Assembly (NCBI GenBank): GCA_965226945.1
Contig: OZ245717.1
Coordinates: 2,294,001 to 2,358,000 of the forward strand
From: SYLG01 sp965226945
GTDB taxonomy: Bacteria; Planctomycetota; Planctomycetia; Gemmatales; Gemmataceae
DNA: 64,000 bases
Direction of reading: 5' to 3'
A model generated the notes under the pieces. It saw only the letters and a program-made list of their open reading frames with translations, was not told the DNA's origin and ran no database searches. Shown here one piece after another: positions 29,163 to 37,473 of the stretch. Made by a program: the position numbers and the translations under genes. Each line of letters starts with the position of its first letter. Positions within the stretch are counted from its first letter, which is position 1.

Positions 29163-29321
29163 GGGAGGCCGAACTAGCGAATGCTGGCGGAACTACATGA
29201 ACGGGCAGGTTGCGGGTTCGAACCCCGCCGGTTTTCCTGGAAGCGATTTTTGGAAAACTGTAGGCCAACCGGTAGAGCCGGCCCGAAGTTTCCCCGACTC
29301 TTGTCGCCTGTTTTGCCTTTC
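29163..29321 (+). ncRNA. yrlA: YrlA-type Y RNA, copy 2 (permuted tRNA-like)
   Basis: The closing stem is 29163-29179 with 29305-29321, 17 positions with about three mismatches. AATGCTGGCGGAACTAC follows, the shared core. CGGGC (29202-29206) pairs with GCCCG (29281-29285) as the anticodon-stem equivalent. The T-arm is GCGGG TTCGAAC CCCGC (29212-29228), a perfect tRNA T-arm. CGGTTTTCC (29229-29237) pairs with GGAAAACTG (29252-29260) as a capped acceptor stem. The D-arm TAGGCCAACCGGTAGAGCC keeps the GG of the D-loop with a weaker stem. No T-run ends it, so it may be processed from a longer transcript. Confidence 0.83.
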
Positions 29322-29352
29322 GAAGGGTTTTGAACCGACTTTCATGCGTCCA

Positions 29353-29514
29353 GCAAGTCAGGAGAATGCTGGTGGAACTACATCTAAAGGGAACAGGAGG
29401 TTGCGGGTTCGACTCCCGTCGGAATTTCTGAAGCAATTCAGGGAAACCGTAGCTCAATTGGCAGAGCGCCTGCGAAGTGTTTCACCGATTCCTTGTCTCC
29501 TGACTTGCTTTTTT
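29353..29514 (+). ncRNA. yrlA: YrlA-type Y RNA, copy 3 (permuted tRNA-like)
   Basis: GCAAGTCAGGAG (29353-29364) pairs perfectly with CTCCTGACTTGC (29497-29508), followed by TTTTTT, a strong terminator-like end. GGTGGAA (near 29371) pairs with TTTCACC (near 29480); compared with copy 1 this pair has covaried. CAGG (29394-29397) pairs with CCTG (29469-29472). The T-arm is GCGGG TTCGACT CCCGT (29403-29419). The acceptor-like stem starts with CGG/CCG (29420-29422, 29447-29449) and ends in a GCAA tetraloop (29433-29436). The D-arm is GCTC AATTGGCA GAGC (29452-29467). rtcB starts 50 bases later. Confidence 0.87.
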
Positions 29515-29564
29515 ATTTTGGAAAAACACCGCATTCAACATGCGATTGAATAAGGCAATTGGAC

Positions 29565-31058
29565 ATGATATTATCAACCGATAAAATGATTGAAACCGGG
29601 GAAGCGACCGCGATCCTTCCCACCGGCGAGCGCACCCCACCGATCACCGTGATCGGCACCCCCGCCATCCGCAACGGCTTCGACTCGATCTGCCTGCAAC
29701 AGGCGATCAATTCGCGATTGGCTCCCGGCGTCACCGACCTCGTCCTCAACCCCGATGCCCATTGCGGCTACGGCGCTCCGGTCGGCTGCGTGATGGTTTC
29801 CCCCACGCACATCTACCCCGGTCCGGTTGGTGTTGACATCAAGTGCTCGATGAGCCTGCTGCAGTTAGATCTGCCGGCCGACGCCATTGTCGATCGCACC
29901 ACGCGGCGCGCCCTGATCGACGCCATCTGCCAGCGTACCCCCACCGGCGCTGGCAAGGGCCAGCGCAGCGTGCGCAAGTCGCGCCGCGTCGATGCCGTTC
30001 TCGGCGAGAAAGTCGCCACCGAAGGCGCCAGCGCCGAGGTCCTGACCGCGCTTGGGATTCCCGTGGAATGGGCCGAGCGCTGCGAAGATGCGTTCCACCG
30101 CGGCCACGACGGCACCGTGCAAAGCCTGCAAGCGCGGCTCAATTGGCTGCGCACCCAGGGCGGTATGACCAACTTCGCCGACAAGATCGAACAGCTCGGC
30201 TCTTACGGCGGCGGCAACCATTTCGGCGAATGCGAAGTGGTCGATGTGGCCTCTGATGACGAGTCGAAAAAGGTGGCCGCAAATTTTGGGCTCAAGGACG
30301 GTCATGTCGCCTTCCTGTCACACTGTGGTTCGCGCGGCTTTGGCCATAACCTGGCCAGCGGCCAGTTCAAGGCCCTGGAAAAGATGTTCCGGAAATGGAA
30401 CATTCCCTTTCCGGGCGAAGATCGCCAACTGGTCTACGCGCCGCTTGGTTCCCCTGAGGCGAATGCCTACATCGACGATATGTCGCTTGGGGCCAACTTC
30501 GCCACCATCAACCACTTGCTCATTAACGCCCTCGTGCTTGAGGCGTATCAGCAAGTTTTCCCTGGCATTACGGGGCAGTTGGTTTACTTCATCAGCCACA
30601 ACATCGCCCGGGAAGAAATCGTCAACGACCAGAAAGCCTGGGTGCACCGCAAGGGAGCCACCCGCGCGTTTCCCGCGGGGCATCATGCGCTGAAGGAAAC
30701 GCGCTTCTACGAGACGGGCCATCCGATCTTGCTGCCGGGAAATCCCCAAGCCGGATCGGCGGTCATGGTCGCCAAGGAAGGCGCGGCCAAAAGCTGCTAC
30801 AGCGTGAACCACGGCGCCGGACGGGCCATTGGGCGCAAGGCGGCGGCTCGCGCCCTGGATCAGACGACGATTGATCAGGCGCTTGACCAAGCCGATATCA
30901 TGACCAACTGCCGCGCCTATCCCAAGGATGAAGCGCCGGCGGCGTACAAGGATTTCGACGAAGTCTTACGCTCCGTCAATCAGGCCGGCCTGGCAAGCGA
31001 AGTCGCTCGGCTACGTGCCCGGTTTGTGATTAAGGATGCTTCGCAAGCAGATGATTGA
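29565..31058 (+). CDS. rtcB: RtcB RNA-splicing ligase
   Basis: The 497-residue protein is RtcB, which joins 2',3'-cyclic phosphate (via 3'-phosphate) and 5'-OH RNA ends using GTP and manganese. It shows NPDAHCGYGAPVG, GVDIKCSM with the metal-binding Asp92 and Cys94, GGGNHFGECE, SHCGSRGFGH, and NHGAGRAIGRKAA, in which the His is the guanylylated residue. It is of the longer RtcB type (E. coli RtcB is about 408). ATG 29565 follows AAGG by nine bases; a TTG at 29559 is also in frame. It lies just after the Y RNA array. Its last codons are part of a tandem duplication. Confidence 0.95.
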   Translation: MILSTDKMIETGEATAILPTGERTPPITVIGTPAIRNGFDSICLQQAINSRLAPGVTDLVLNPDAHCGYGAPVGCVMVSPTHIYPGPVGVDIKCSMSLLQLDLPADAIVDRTTRRALIDAICQRTPTGAGKGQRSVRKSRRVDAVLGEKVATEGASAEVLTALGIPVEWAERCEDAFHRGHDGTVQSLQARLNWLRTQGGMTNFADKIEQLGSYGGGNHFGECEVVDVASDDESKKVAANFGLKDGHVAFLSHCGSRGFGHNLASGQFKALEKMFRKWNIPFPGEDRQLVYAPLGSPEANAYIDDMSLGANFATINHLLINALVLEAYQQVFPGITGQLVYFISHNIAREEIVNDQKAWVHRKGATRAFPAGHHALKETRFYETGHPILLPGNPQAGSAVMVAKEGAAKSCYSVNHGAGRAIGRKAAARALDQTTIDQALDQADIMTNCRAYPKDEAPAAYKDFDEVLRSVNQAGLASEVARLRARFVIKDASQADD

Positions 31059-31110
31059 AAAGATGTCCGGATTGTGATCAAGGACGCTTCGTAGGCAGAC
31101 GATTGAAAAG
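31019..31110 (+). repeat. Tandem duplication of the rtcB 3' end
   Basis: The 44 bases at 31019-31062, which cover the last rtcB codons, its stop and AAAAG, are repeated at 31067-31110 with about six differences. The period is 48 bases, so the second copy stays in the rtcB frame but lies after the stop. It fills most of the rtcB-rtcA spacer. Confidence 0.85.
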
Positions 31111-31125
31111 GCGGTTGTTGATACC

Positions 31126-32163
31126 ATGTCGTTGATCATTGATGGATCCCAGGGAGAGGGGGGCGGACAAATCCTCCGCTCCTCTCTTTCGCTTTCGATT
31201 CTCACCGGCAAGCCGGTGGAACTCGTCAACATTCGCGCCGGCCGCAAAAAGCCAGGCCTGATGCGCCAGCATTTGACCGCGGTCGAAGCGGCCGCGCAGA
31301 TCAGCAACGCCAAATTGAAGGGCGCCGGCATCGGCTCGACCGCCTTGACCTTTGAACCCCAAGCGGTGGTTGCAGGCAACTATCACTTCCGCATCGGCAC
31401 GGCCGGCAGCACCACCCTTGTGTTGCAAACGGTGCTACCCCCCTTGCTTCTGGCGAGCGGGCCTTCCAGCGTTACGGTGGAAGGGGGCACGCACAACCCG
31501 ATGGCCCCGCCCTACGATTTTTTGGAGCGGGCCTATTTGCCCATGCTCTGCCGCATGGGACCCGGCTTGAGCGCGAAGATCGAACGCTACGGCTTCTTCC
31601 CCGCCGGCGGCGGCAAATTCACCGTGAACATCGAGCCTTGTGCCCAGTTGGCCGGATTGCAGATCCTAGAACGGGGCAAGGTCCTCTATCGCCGCGCCAC
31701 CGCCCTGGTAGCACAGTTACCCCGTTTCATTGCCGAGCGCGAATGCGAGGAGTTGCAAAAGCAAAACCACTGGCCAGTTGAATCTTTTCAAATCGGCGAG
31801 ATCGTTTCACCGGGACCCGGCAACATCCTGATGATGGAACTCGCCTGTGAGAATGTCACCGAACTCTTCGCTTCACTTGGCGAAATGGGAGTTTCCAGCG
31901 AGAAGGTCGCGCGAGACTTGTGGCACGAAGGTCGCAAGTTTTTCGCCAGCGATATTCCGGTTGGTCCACACTTGGCCGATCAGCTCATCCTCCCGATGGC
32001 GATCGCCGCCAGCCAGAGCCAGACCAGCGCCTTCCGGACCTGCCGCTTGACGATGCACTCGACAACCCACATTGACTTGGTGCAGAGGTTTCTGCCGATC
32101 GAAGTGATGGTAACCGATCAGGAAGAGAAAAGCGTGCTCGTGCAGATGGGGCCGAAGCGGTGA
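31126..32163 (+). CDS. rtcA: RtcA RNA 3'-terminal phosphate cyclase
   Basis: This 345-residue protein matches RtcA throughout: IDGSQGEGGGQILRSSLSLS, NIRAGRKKPGLMRQHLTAV, GTAGSTTLVLQTVLPPLL, GGTHNPMAPPYDFLERAYLPML, and GFFPAGGGKF. It converts RNA 3'-phosphate to a 2',3'-cyclic phosphate using ATP through a covalent adenylate on a C-terminal His (candidates in TMHSTTHIDL). It follows rtcB by 67 bases and should be co-transcribed under RtcR control. It prepares or re-forms the ends that RtcB joins. Confidence 0.95.
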   Translation: MSLIIDGSQGEGGGQILRSSLSLSILTGKPVELVNIRAGRKKPGLMRQHLTAVEAAAQISNAKLKGAGIGSTALTFEPQAVVAGNYHFRIGTAGSTTLVLQTVLPPLLLASGPSSVTVEGGTHNPMAPPYDFLERAYLPMLCRMGPGLSAKIERYGFFPAGGGKFTVNIEPCAQLAGLQILERGKVLYRRATALVAQLPRFIAERECEELQKQNHWPVESFQIGEIVSPGPGNILMMELACENVTELFASLGEMGVSSEKVARDLWHEGRKFFASDIPVGPHLADQLILPMAIAASQSQTSAFRTCRLTMHSTTHIDLVQRFLPIEVMVTDQEEKSVLVQMGPKR

Positions 32164-32293
32164 GAATCAAAGGTGCTTTCGAGTTTGAGAAAGTCGGGGG
32201 CTTGCGCCCATCATCCTCACCTACTTCATTTCGCTCAATTGGGCTCGAAGGTAGATAGGCCGGCCCGGCGACAAGCTTCCCTGGACGACCCTT

Positions 32294-33925
32294 TCACTCT
32301 CGATTGGGCTTTTTGTTCAAGTAGAGCTTCAATCGCCGCCGGCCCTCCTCACCGGAGTCTTTTTCGTATTTGGGATCGGCCAATGCCTGCTTTTGAAACT
32401 TCACTGCCTGATCAAAATCTCCGGACTCGGCATAGGCGGCGGCCAAAGTATCGACGATGTCGGTGACCCAGCCGCTGAGTTCGCAAGCTTTTCTGGCCAG
32501 TTCAACTGCAGTTTTGCCATCATTGAATTTTTCATCGGTGCAGGTGCAAAGCAACCAAGCTTTGGAATTCAAAGCCGAAATATTTTGGGAATCCATACGA
32601 ATCACCCGATCGAAATCTACTAGAGCCTTTTCAAATTCCTTCTTTTTTGCAAAACACACTCCGCGTAAAACAAATGCCTCTTTATCCTGACCATCTAGTT
32701 GAATTGCTTGAGAGCAGTCACTCAAAGCCCGCTCATAATCCTGCTTTAATTGCCATGAATCTGCTCGCCCAAGAAAAGACGAACCATTTTTTGGATTAAT
32801 CTGAATGGCTTTGCCATAATATTGAATCGATCGGCCATAGTCTTTTTTACTCTTCCAAGCAGAACCAATATTATGATATGCCCAAAAATTTCCCGGATCC
32901 AACCGAGTCACAACCATGAAATCCTCGATCGCTTTATCATATTCACCCAGGCCCAACAGGCAAATACCCCTATCCATATAGTAGGCGCTAAATTTTCCGT
33001 CAATCTCAATAGCGGCAGAGAAATCGGAAACAGCTTTACTCAACTCTTTTTTCTTGCTGTAGACAAGACCGCGCTCGTTGAACAATATTGCAGATTTTGG
33101 CTCGATCGCGATTGCTCTGGAGAGGTCAGAAATTGCTTTATACAACTCTCCCTTCACATTGTAAACCGCCCCACGTTCATAAAAATATGCCGAAGATTTC
33201 GGATCAACTGCTATAGATTTCGAATGATCTAAAATTGCTTTGTCCAATTCCCCTTTTCGAACCCAGGCTTTGCCTCGATTGGAAAGTGCATTGGCGGCTT
33301 CAGGATTGAATTGCAATGCTGTATCGAAATCGCTGATAGCCTTGTCATATTCCTTCTTTAACAACCAGGCGCTTCCACGATTGTTATAAACTGGATAGTA
33401 GTCTTTATTTAACTCTACAGCTTTATCGTAATCAGAGATCCCCTTATCATACTCGCCTTTATTTACCCAACTATAACCTCGATTATTATAGGCTTCTGGG
33501 CTCGGCTTTAATTTAATTGCTTCATCCGCGTCTTTTATCGACTTATCGTTTTCGCCTTTCAAAGCATAGAGCCAACCGCGCTTGAGGTAGGCATCGAAAA
33601 CGTCATCTTCATCTGCAATTCGCTTGCTAAAATAATTAATTCCTTCCTCAACCCGAACCATTTCTTCTTTGAGAACCCAACCGATTGTGTTCGCGAGCCG
33701 AACCTTGATTCGATTTCCCTTCTCTTCCTTCACCTGAACCGGCCAGATATTTACACGACCCGACTCGTAGTCATTCCCTCCCTCGTCCTGTTGGATCATT
33801 ACGGGCTGGCCCCGCTTTGGAACCACATCTTTGCGCAACCATCCATCATCTTCAGCAGGAGATGCGAGCACCACACTCTGCGCGAGAAATAGATACAGGG
33901 CAATTTTAACAGGTGATCCGATCAC
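32294..33925 (-). CDS. Secreted TPR-repeat protein with SH3-like N terminus
   Basis: The 543-residue protein has a signal peptide (IALYLFLAQSVVLASPA), then a short beta-rich region (RGQPVMIQQDEGG...NRIKVRLANTIGWVLKEEMV) that resembles a bacterial SH3-like fold. About twelve TPR units follow (pattern YxNRGxAWxxKxEYDKAISDFDxAL). TPR proteins serve as protein-binding scaffolds. The coding sequence is clearly richer in A and T (runs of AAA, ATA and TTA codons) than its neighbours, which suggests a different origin. No operon partner is visible; it lies alone between rtcA and the serpins. Confidence 0.85.
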   Translation of the reverse strand: MIGSPVKIALYLFLAQSVVLASPAEDDGWLRKDVVPKRGQPVMIQQDEGGNDYESGRVNIWPVQVKEEKGNRIKVRLANTIGWVLKEEMVRVEEGINYFSKRIADEDDVFDAYLKRGWLYALKGENDKSIKDADEAIKLKPSPEAYNNRGYSWVNKGEYDKGISDYDKAVELNKDYYPVYNNRGSAWLLKKEYDKAISDFDTALQFNPEAANALSNRGKAWVRKGELDKAILDHSKSIAVDPKSSAYFYERGAVYNVKGELYKAISDLSRAIAIEPKSAILFNERGLVYSKKKELSKAVSDFSAAIEIDGKFSAYYMDRGICLLGLGEYDKAIEDFMVVTRLDPGNFWAYHNIGSAWKSKKDYGRSIQYYGKAIQINPKNGSSFLGRADSWQLKQDYERALSDCSQAIQLDGQDKEAFVLRGVCFAKKKEFEKALVDFDRVIRMDSQNISALNSKAWLLCTCTDEKFNDGKTAVELARKACELSGWVTDIVDTLAAAYAESGDFDQAVKFQKQALADPKYEKDSGEEGRRRLKLYLNKKPNRE

Positions 33926-34037
33926 AAGAAGGCTCCTGGGTGGGCTGCTCCCAGTTCTAATTTAATCGATGAGCCTCGATGGTCAATTCTCAACTCGTTC
34001 AATTACCAAACCGAATCGCCGCATTCATTTACCAATC

Positions 34038-35267
34038 TCAAAACTTCGACGGATCGCTAACTCGCCCAAGGAACAGAATCGACTCGGTCGGCTTGTCAAC
34101 GATCGCCACCAGGAACGGCTGGTCGATCAAGAACTCCCGAGGCGGACGCGCCGGCACCGAGGTGGGGGCCATGATGATCGCGGTGGCCGCGGCGGCTTCG
34201 GCCCCGAGTTCGTCGACGGCGAGCACCGCCTTGTGCAAGATTAGATCAATCTTGAGCGGTTCCTTGCTGTCGTTCATTCCGGAGAAATCGGCCTTGTCGG
34301 TGAAGGCGGTGGGCATGCCCAACTGCGACAGAGGATCGTTGAGGGTTTTGAGCACCTCGACCTTGAAGCGCGGAATGCCGACGCCGACTTCCTCGGCATC
34401 TTTCTTGGCGAAGAGAAGGCCGTGCAGCGCCTCGAGGGTCAAACTCGATTCGACCTCGGCAAGACCATGACGCGTCTTGGGCAACAGGAAATGGACACTG
34501 CGATCTCCCCCCTTGCACGGCATTTCGAGCACCATGGCCTTGTCATTTTCGCGCACCACAAAGCGCTTCTTTTGCCGCATCCGCTCCACTTTCTTGCTTT
34601 CCCCCTTGGCGACTTCAAACGTCGCCGGCATGGTCGAGCTCTTGGAGAAGGGCAATAACCAATCTCCCTTGAAATGAATGGCGTTGGCCAGCACCAGGCG
34701 GGTGGACGGCTGGAGCACCCCGGTGGGAATCAGATCCTTGATCATCTTGCGCGTTTGATCGGCCACCCACTCGTTGATGCGGGCCCGGCAAGCTTCGGGG
34801 TTGGAGGCGTAGTCGAGCTCTTCCAGCGGCGCTTGAAATCCATCGGCCAAATCCTTGAGGAAAGCCTGGGAAAATCCATAACCCTTCTGACCGAACAGGC
34901 GATTGGCGATGCGCACCTGGCGCCCCGGTTTTTCCGCCTGCAGCGCACCCACAAGTTGCGACCAGCCCGAGCCGCTTTCCCTCTGATCCGAAGGAAGGTG
35001 CAAGACCTTGCGCATTTCCTCGCGAGTGGCGCCGCGCGCACCGCGCTCGGTCATGGCCAGGGCCAGGGCGATGCTTGCGGGGCTCAAGAAAAGGTTGCCT
35101 GCACCCAGAGAGCGGAATAGCTCCCAGCCCAACTGGTTCGTGGCAGCACTGAGACTCGACGGAGCAGAGGTTTCGATCGATTCGCTCAAGGAAGTGGCTC
35201 TCGCAAGTTGCGGAAGGCCTCCGGCCAAGGCCAACGATTTCAATGCCGTTCGACGATCGATGCGCAT
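34038..35267 (-). CDS. Serpin-family proteinase inhibitor, copy 1
   Basis: This serpin has a twin-arginine-like leader (DRRTALKSLALAGG), suggesting export. The core includes LFLSPASIALALAMTERGARGATREEM, LVLANAIHFKGDWLLPF, FEVAKGESKKVERM and the ending DQPFLVAIVDKPTESILFLGRV. The reactive centre hinge reads GAEAAAATAIIM, the small-residue pattern of inhibitory serpins that insert the loop to trap serine or cysteine proteases. The loop continues with APTSVPARPPREF. GGAGG precedes a double ATG (35270 and 35267). It lies 138 bases after a second serpin on the same strand. Confidence 0.92.
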   Translation of the reverse strand: MRIDRRTALKSLALAGGLPQLARATSLSESIETSAPSSLSAATNQLGWELFRSLGAGNLFLSPASIALALAMTERGARGATREEMRKVLHLPSDQRESGSGWSQLVGALQAEKPGRQVRIANRLFGQKGYGFSQAFLKDLADGFQAPLEELDYASNPEACRARINEWVADQTRKMIKDLIPTGVLQPSTRLVLANAIHFKGDWLLPFSKSSTMPATFEVAKGESKKVERMRQKKRFVVRENDKAMVLEMPCKGGDRSVHFLLPKTRHGLAEVESSLTLEALHGLLFAKKDAEEVGVGIPRFKVEVLKTLNDPLSQLGMPTAFTDKADFSGMNDSKEPLKIDLILHKAVLAVDELGAEAAAATAIIMAPTSVPARPPREFLIDQPFLVAIVDKPTESILFLGRVSDPSKF

Positions 35268-35361
35268 CATGACTCCTCCCATCGTATCCGGAATTGGCAA
35301 CTGTCGCGTGAAAAGCAATGAAAATTAGAAAAGGACTAGAAAAAAAACTAGAAAAGAAAAA

Positions 35362-35389
35362 AGAGTGATGTTTTGCAGAACATCACTCT
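35362..35389 (-). terminator. Terminator between the two serpin genes
   Basis: AGAGTGATGTT (35362-35372) pairs with AACATCACTCT (35379-35389). On the minus strand a T-rich run follows. It ends the upstream serpin (copy 2), so the two serpins are separate transcription units or partly uncoupled. Confidence 0.85.
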
Positions 35390-35405
35390 GGCGAATTCGG
35401 GCGAC

Positions 35406-36653
35406 TTAAACCTTGCCCGGTTCGGCCACTTTACCGAGGAATAGGACCGACTGCGTCGCCTTGTCGGTGATTGCCACCAGGAAGGGCTGATCGACCGTGA
35501 AGGTGCGCGGCATTTTCGCCGGGGCCGAGCGCAACCCCATCACGACCGCAGTGGCCGCGGCCGCTTCGGCACCCAGTTCATCGACGACAAGCACCGCCTT
35601 GTGCAAGACCGCATCGATTTTCAGCGGCTGCTTGGTCGAGTTCATGCCGGAGAAATCGGCCTTTTGAACTGAGAAGGCGCTCGGCATGCCCAGTTCGGCC
35701 AGCGCTGTGTTCAAAGTCTGCTTCGATTCGATTTTGAACTTGGGAAGTCCAAGAACCGTCTCCTCTTCTTTGGCCTGGCTGAAAAGGAGTTGCTTGGCAA
35801 AGGTTGCCGGGTCGAGCGTTTCGATCAGGTTGGCAAGTCCATGGCGCTTCTTGGGCAGGATGAAGTGCACCGAACGATCAAGCCCCTTGCATGGCATTTC
35901 CAGCGCCTCGGCCTCGGCGGTTTCGCGAATGGCGAAGCGTTTTTTCTGATTCATGCGGGGCACCTCGATCTTTTGACCGGGCGCCGTTTCGAAAGGAGCC
36001 GCGTGGGTGCCACTCTTCAAGAAGGGCAGTTGCCATTCCCCCTTGAAGTGGATGGCGTTGGCAAGCACCAGGCGCGTGAGCGGCGTGAAAATGCCGCTGG
36101 GCACCAGATCCTTGATCATCTTGCGGGTCTGCTGTTCGACCCAGTCATTGATTCTCTGGCGCGCCTGTTCGGATTGGTTGATGAAGTCGACTTGTTCCAG
36201 CGGCGCATGGAACCAGTCGCGCACCTGGCTGGTGAACTCGGGGTAAAAAGCAAAATCCTTTTGCGCGAACAGGCGATTGGCCACGCGGATTTGGCGCCCC
36301 GGCTTTTCGGCGCCGAGTTGATCGACGAGCGAGGCAAACCCCGGATCGGTCTGCGGATTTTCCGGGCTGAAATGGAGCACCTGGCGCATCTCGTCACGGG
36401 TTTGACCCCCAGCACCCCGTTCGGTCATGGCCAGGGCCAATCCGATGCTTGCCGGGCTGATCAAAACATTGGCACCGTCAAGCTTGCGAAAAAGCTCCCA
36501 GCCGGTGCGGTTAAGGCTCGCGGGAATGTCGCTTGTGTCTTTGTTCATCGGGTGCATGCCCGCGTTGAGAGAGGTGGTAAACCGGCTGGCCAGCGAACCG
36601 CAACCCATTGCTCCCAGAGTTTTTAAGGCAGATCGACGATTTAAGGAATACAT
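35406..36653 (-). CDS. Serpin-family proteinase inhibitor, copy 2
   Basis: This 415-residue serpin starts at ATG 36653 with a leader of twin-arginine type (LNRRSALKTLGAMGCGSLAS). It has VLISPASIGLALAMTERGAGGQTRDEM, LVLANAIHFKGEWQLPF, and DQPFLVAITDKATQSVLFLGKV. The hinge GAEAAAATAVVM is inhibitory, followed by GLRSAPAKMPRTF, so the target bond differs from copy 1. The two serpins are clearly paralogues from a tandem duplication that has diverged in the reactive loop. Bacterial serpins are rare, and two in tandem suggests defence against different proteases outside the cytoplasm. Confidence 0.92.
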   Translation of the reverse strand: MYSLNRRSALKTLGAMGCGSLASRFTTSLNAGMHPMNKDTSDIPASLNRTGWELFRKLDGANVLISPASIGLALAMTERGAGGQTRDEMRQVLHFSPENPQTDPGFASLVDQLGAEKPGRQIRVANRLFAQKDFAFYPEFTSQVRDWFHAPLEQVDFINQSEQARQRINDWVEQQTRKMIKDLVPSGIFTPLTRLVLANAIHFKGEWQLPFLKSGTHAAPFETAPGQKIEVPRMNQKKRFAIRETAEAEALEMPCKGLDRSVHFILPKKRHGLANLIETLDPATFAKQLLFSQAKEEETVLGLPKFKIESKQTLNTALAELGMPSAFSVQKADFSGMNSTKQPLKIDAVLHKAVLVVDELGAEAAAATAVVMGLRSAPAKMPRTFTVDQPFLVAITDKATQSVLFLGKVAEPGKV

Positions 36654-36857
36654 GATTTTTTCGCTCCGTTTTTTCACCCATTGGACATGACGAGAAGCTA
36701 ACCTGCGGCCAGGCGTTTCCGTTGGCAAAGCGGTCCGTTTTCATCAAAATCCCATCGATCCGACCCCGGTGGCCGCAGTCCATTCCTCTGCGTAACTTCA
36801 ACCGCAGTCGCCGATTCCGCAAAACAGAGGCCTCATTCCTTTCAGCCTGTTATGGCC

Positions 36858-37274
36858 TCAGACCTTCGGCTCGAATTTCATCGCGGCCGAGTTCATGCAG
36901 TAGCGCAAACCGGTCGGCTCGGGGCCGTCTTCGAAGACATGGCCCAGATGGGCGTCGCAGCGGTTGCAGATCACTTCAACGCGCCTCATGTGATGGCTGT
37001 CGTCGACCACCTCGGCGACACGGTCCTTTGCAAGCGGTTCGTAGAAGCTGGGCCAACCGGTGCCGGATTCATACTTGGTCGCCGACGAATAAAGGGGCAA
37101 ACCGCAACAGGCGCAGTGGTATTCGCCCTTGGCCTTGTTGTCCCAGGTCTCGCCGGTGAAGGCGCGCTCGGTCCCCTTTTTGCGTGCGACCCGGAAAGTT
37201 TCAGGATCCAGGGCCGCTTTCCATTCGGCTTCGGTTTTCTCGACCCGGTCGCTACGAACCATGCGCTCATTCAT
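36858..37274 (-). CDS. msrB: Peptide methionine (R)-S-oxide reductase
   Basis: From ATG 37274 the protein has 138 residues. It reduces methionine-R-sulfoxide in proteins. It shows CACCGLPLYSSATKYESGTGWPSFYEPL, the zinc CxxC pairs (CACC and CNRC), HLGHVFEDGP, and the catalytic Cys in RYCMNSAAMKF. The open frame to 37364 adds 30 residues without signal-peptide features. It stands alone, divergent from terC. Confidence 0.92.
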   Translation of the reverse strand: MNERMVRSDRVEKTEAEWKAALDPETFRVARKKGTERAFTGETWDNKAKGEYHCACCGLPLYSSATKYESGTGWPSFYEPLAKDRVAEVVDDSHHMRRVEVICNRCDAHLGHVFEDGPEPTGLRYCMNSAAMKFEPKV

Positions 37275-37473
37275 CTTTTTGCCTTCTTCTTTCAGCCGAT
37301 GTCGATGCCGGCAATCCAAGAGAATCTCGTGCCAGAATTCTCCAGGGAAATGAGATTCTGCCATCGGCCGGCGCGTCCATCGCGTAATGAGGTCATTTCG
37401 ACCCCATCCATTTTAGGCTATCAGGCGATTTCCCGTCCCCTATCATTTCCAGTGATTCCTCAAGAGGGGCAAA

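Noticed and set aside
29032..29467. Ordinary tRNA genes suggested by T-arm and D-arm sequences
   Set aside because: In every case the T-arm comes before the D-arm, the acceptor-like stem is closed by a loop, and no anticodon loop is present. The order fits Y RNAs, not tRNAs.
29131..29553. A 140-residue open frame through Y RNA copies 2 and 3
   Set aside because: It covers two structured RNAs and has no protein-like features.
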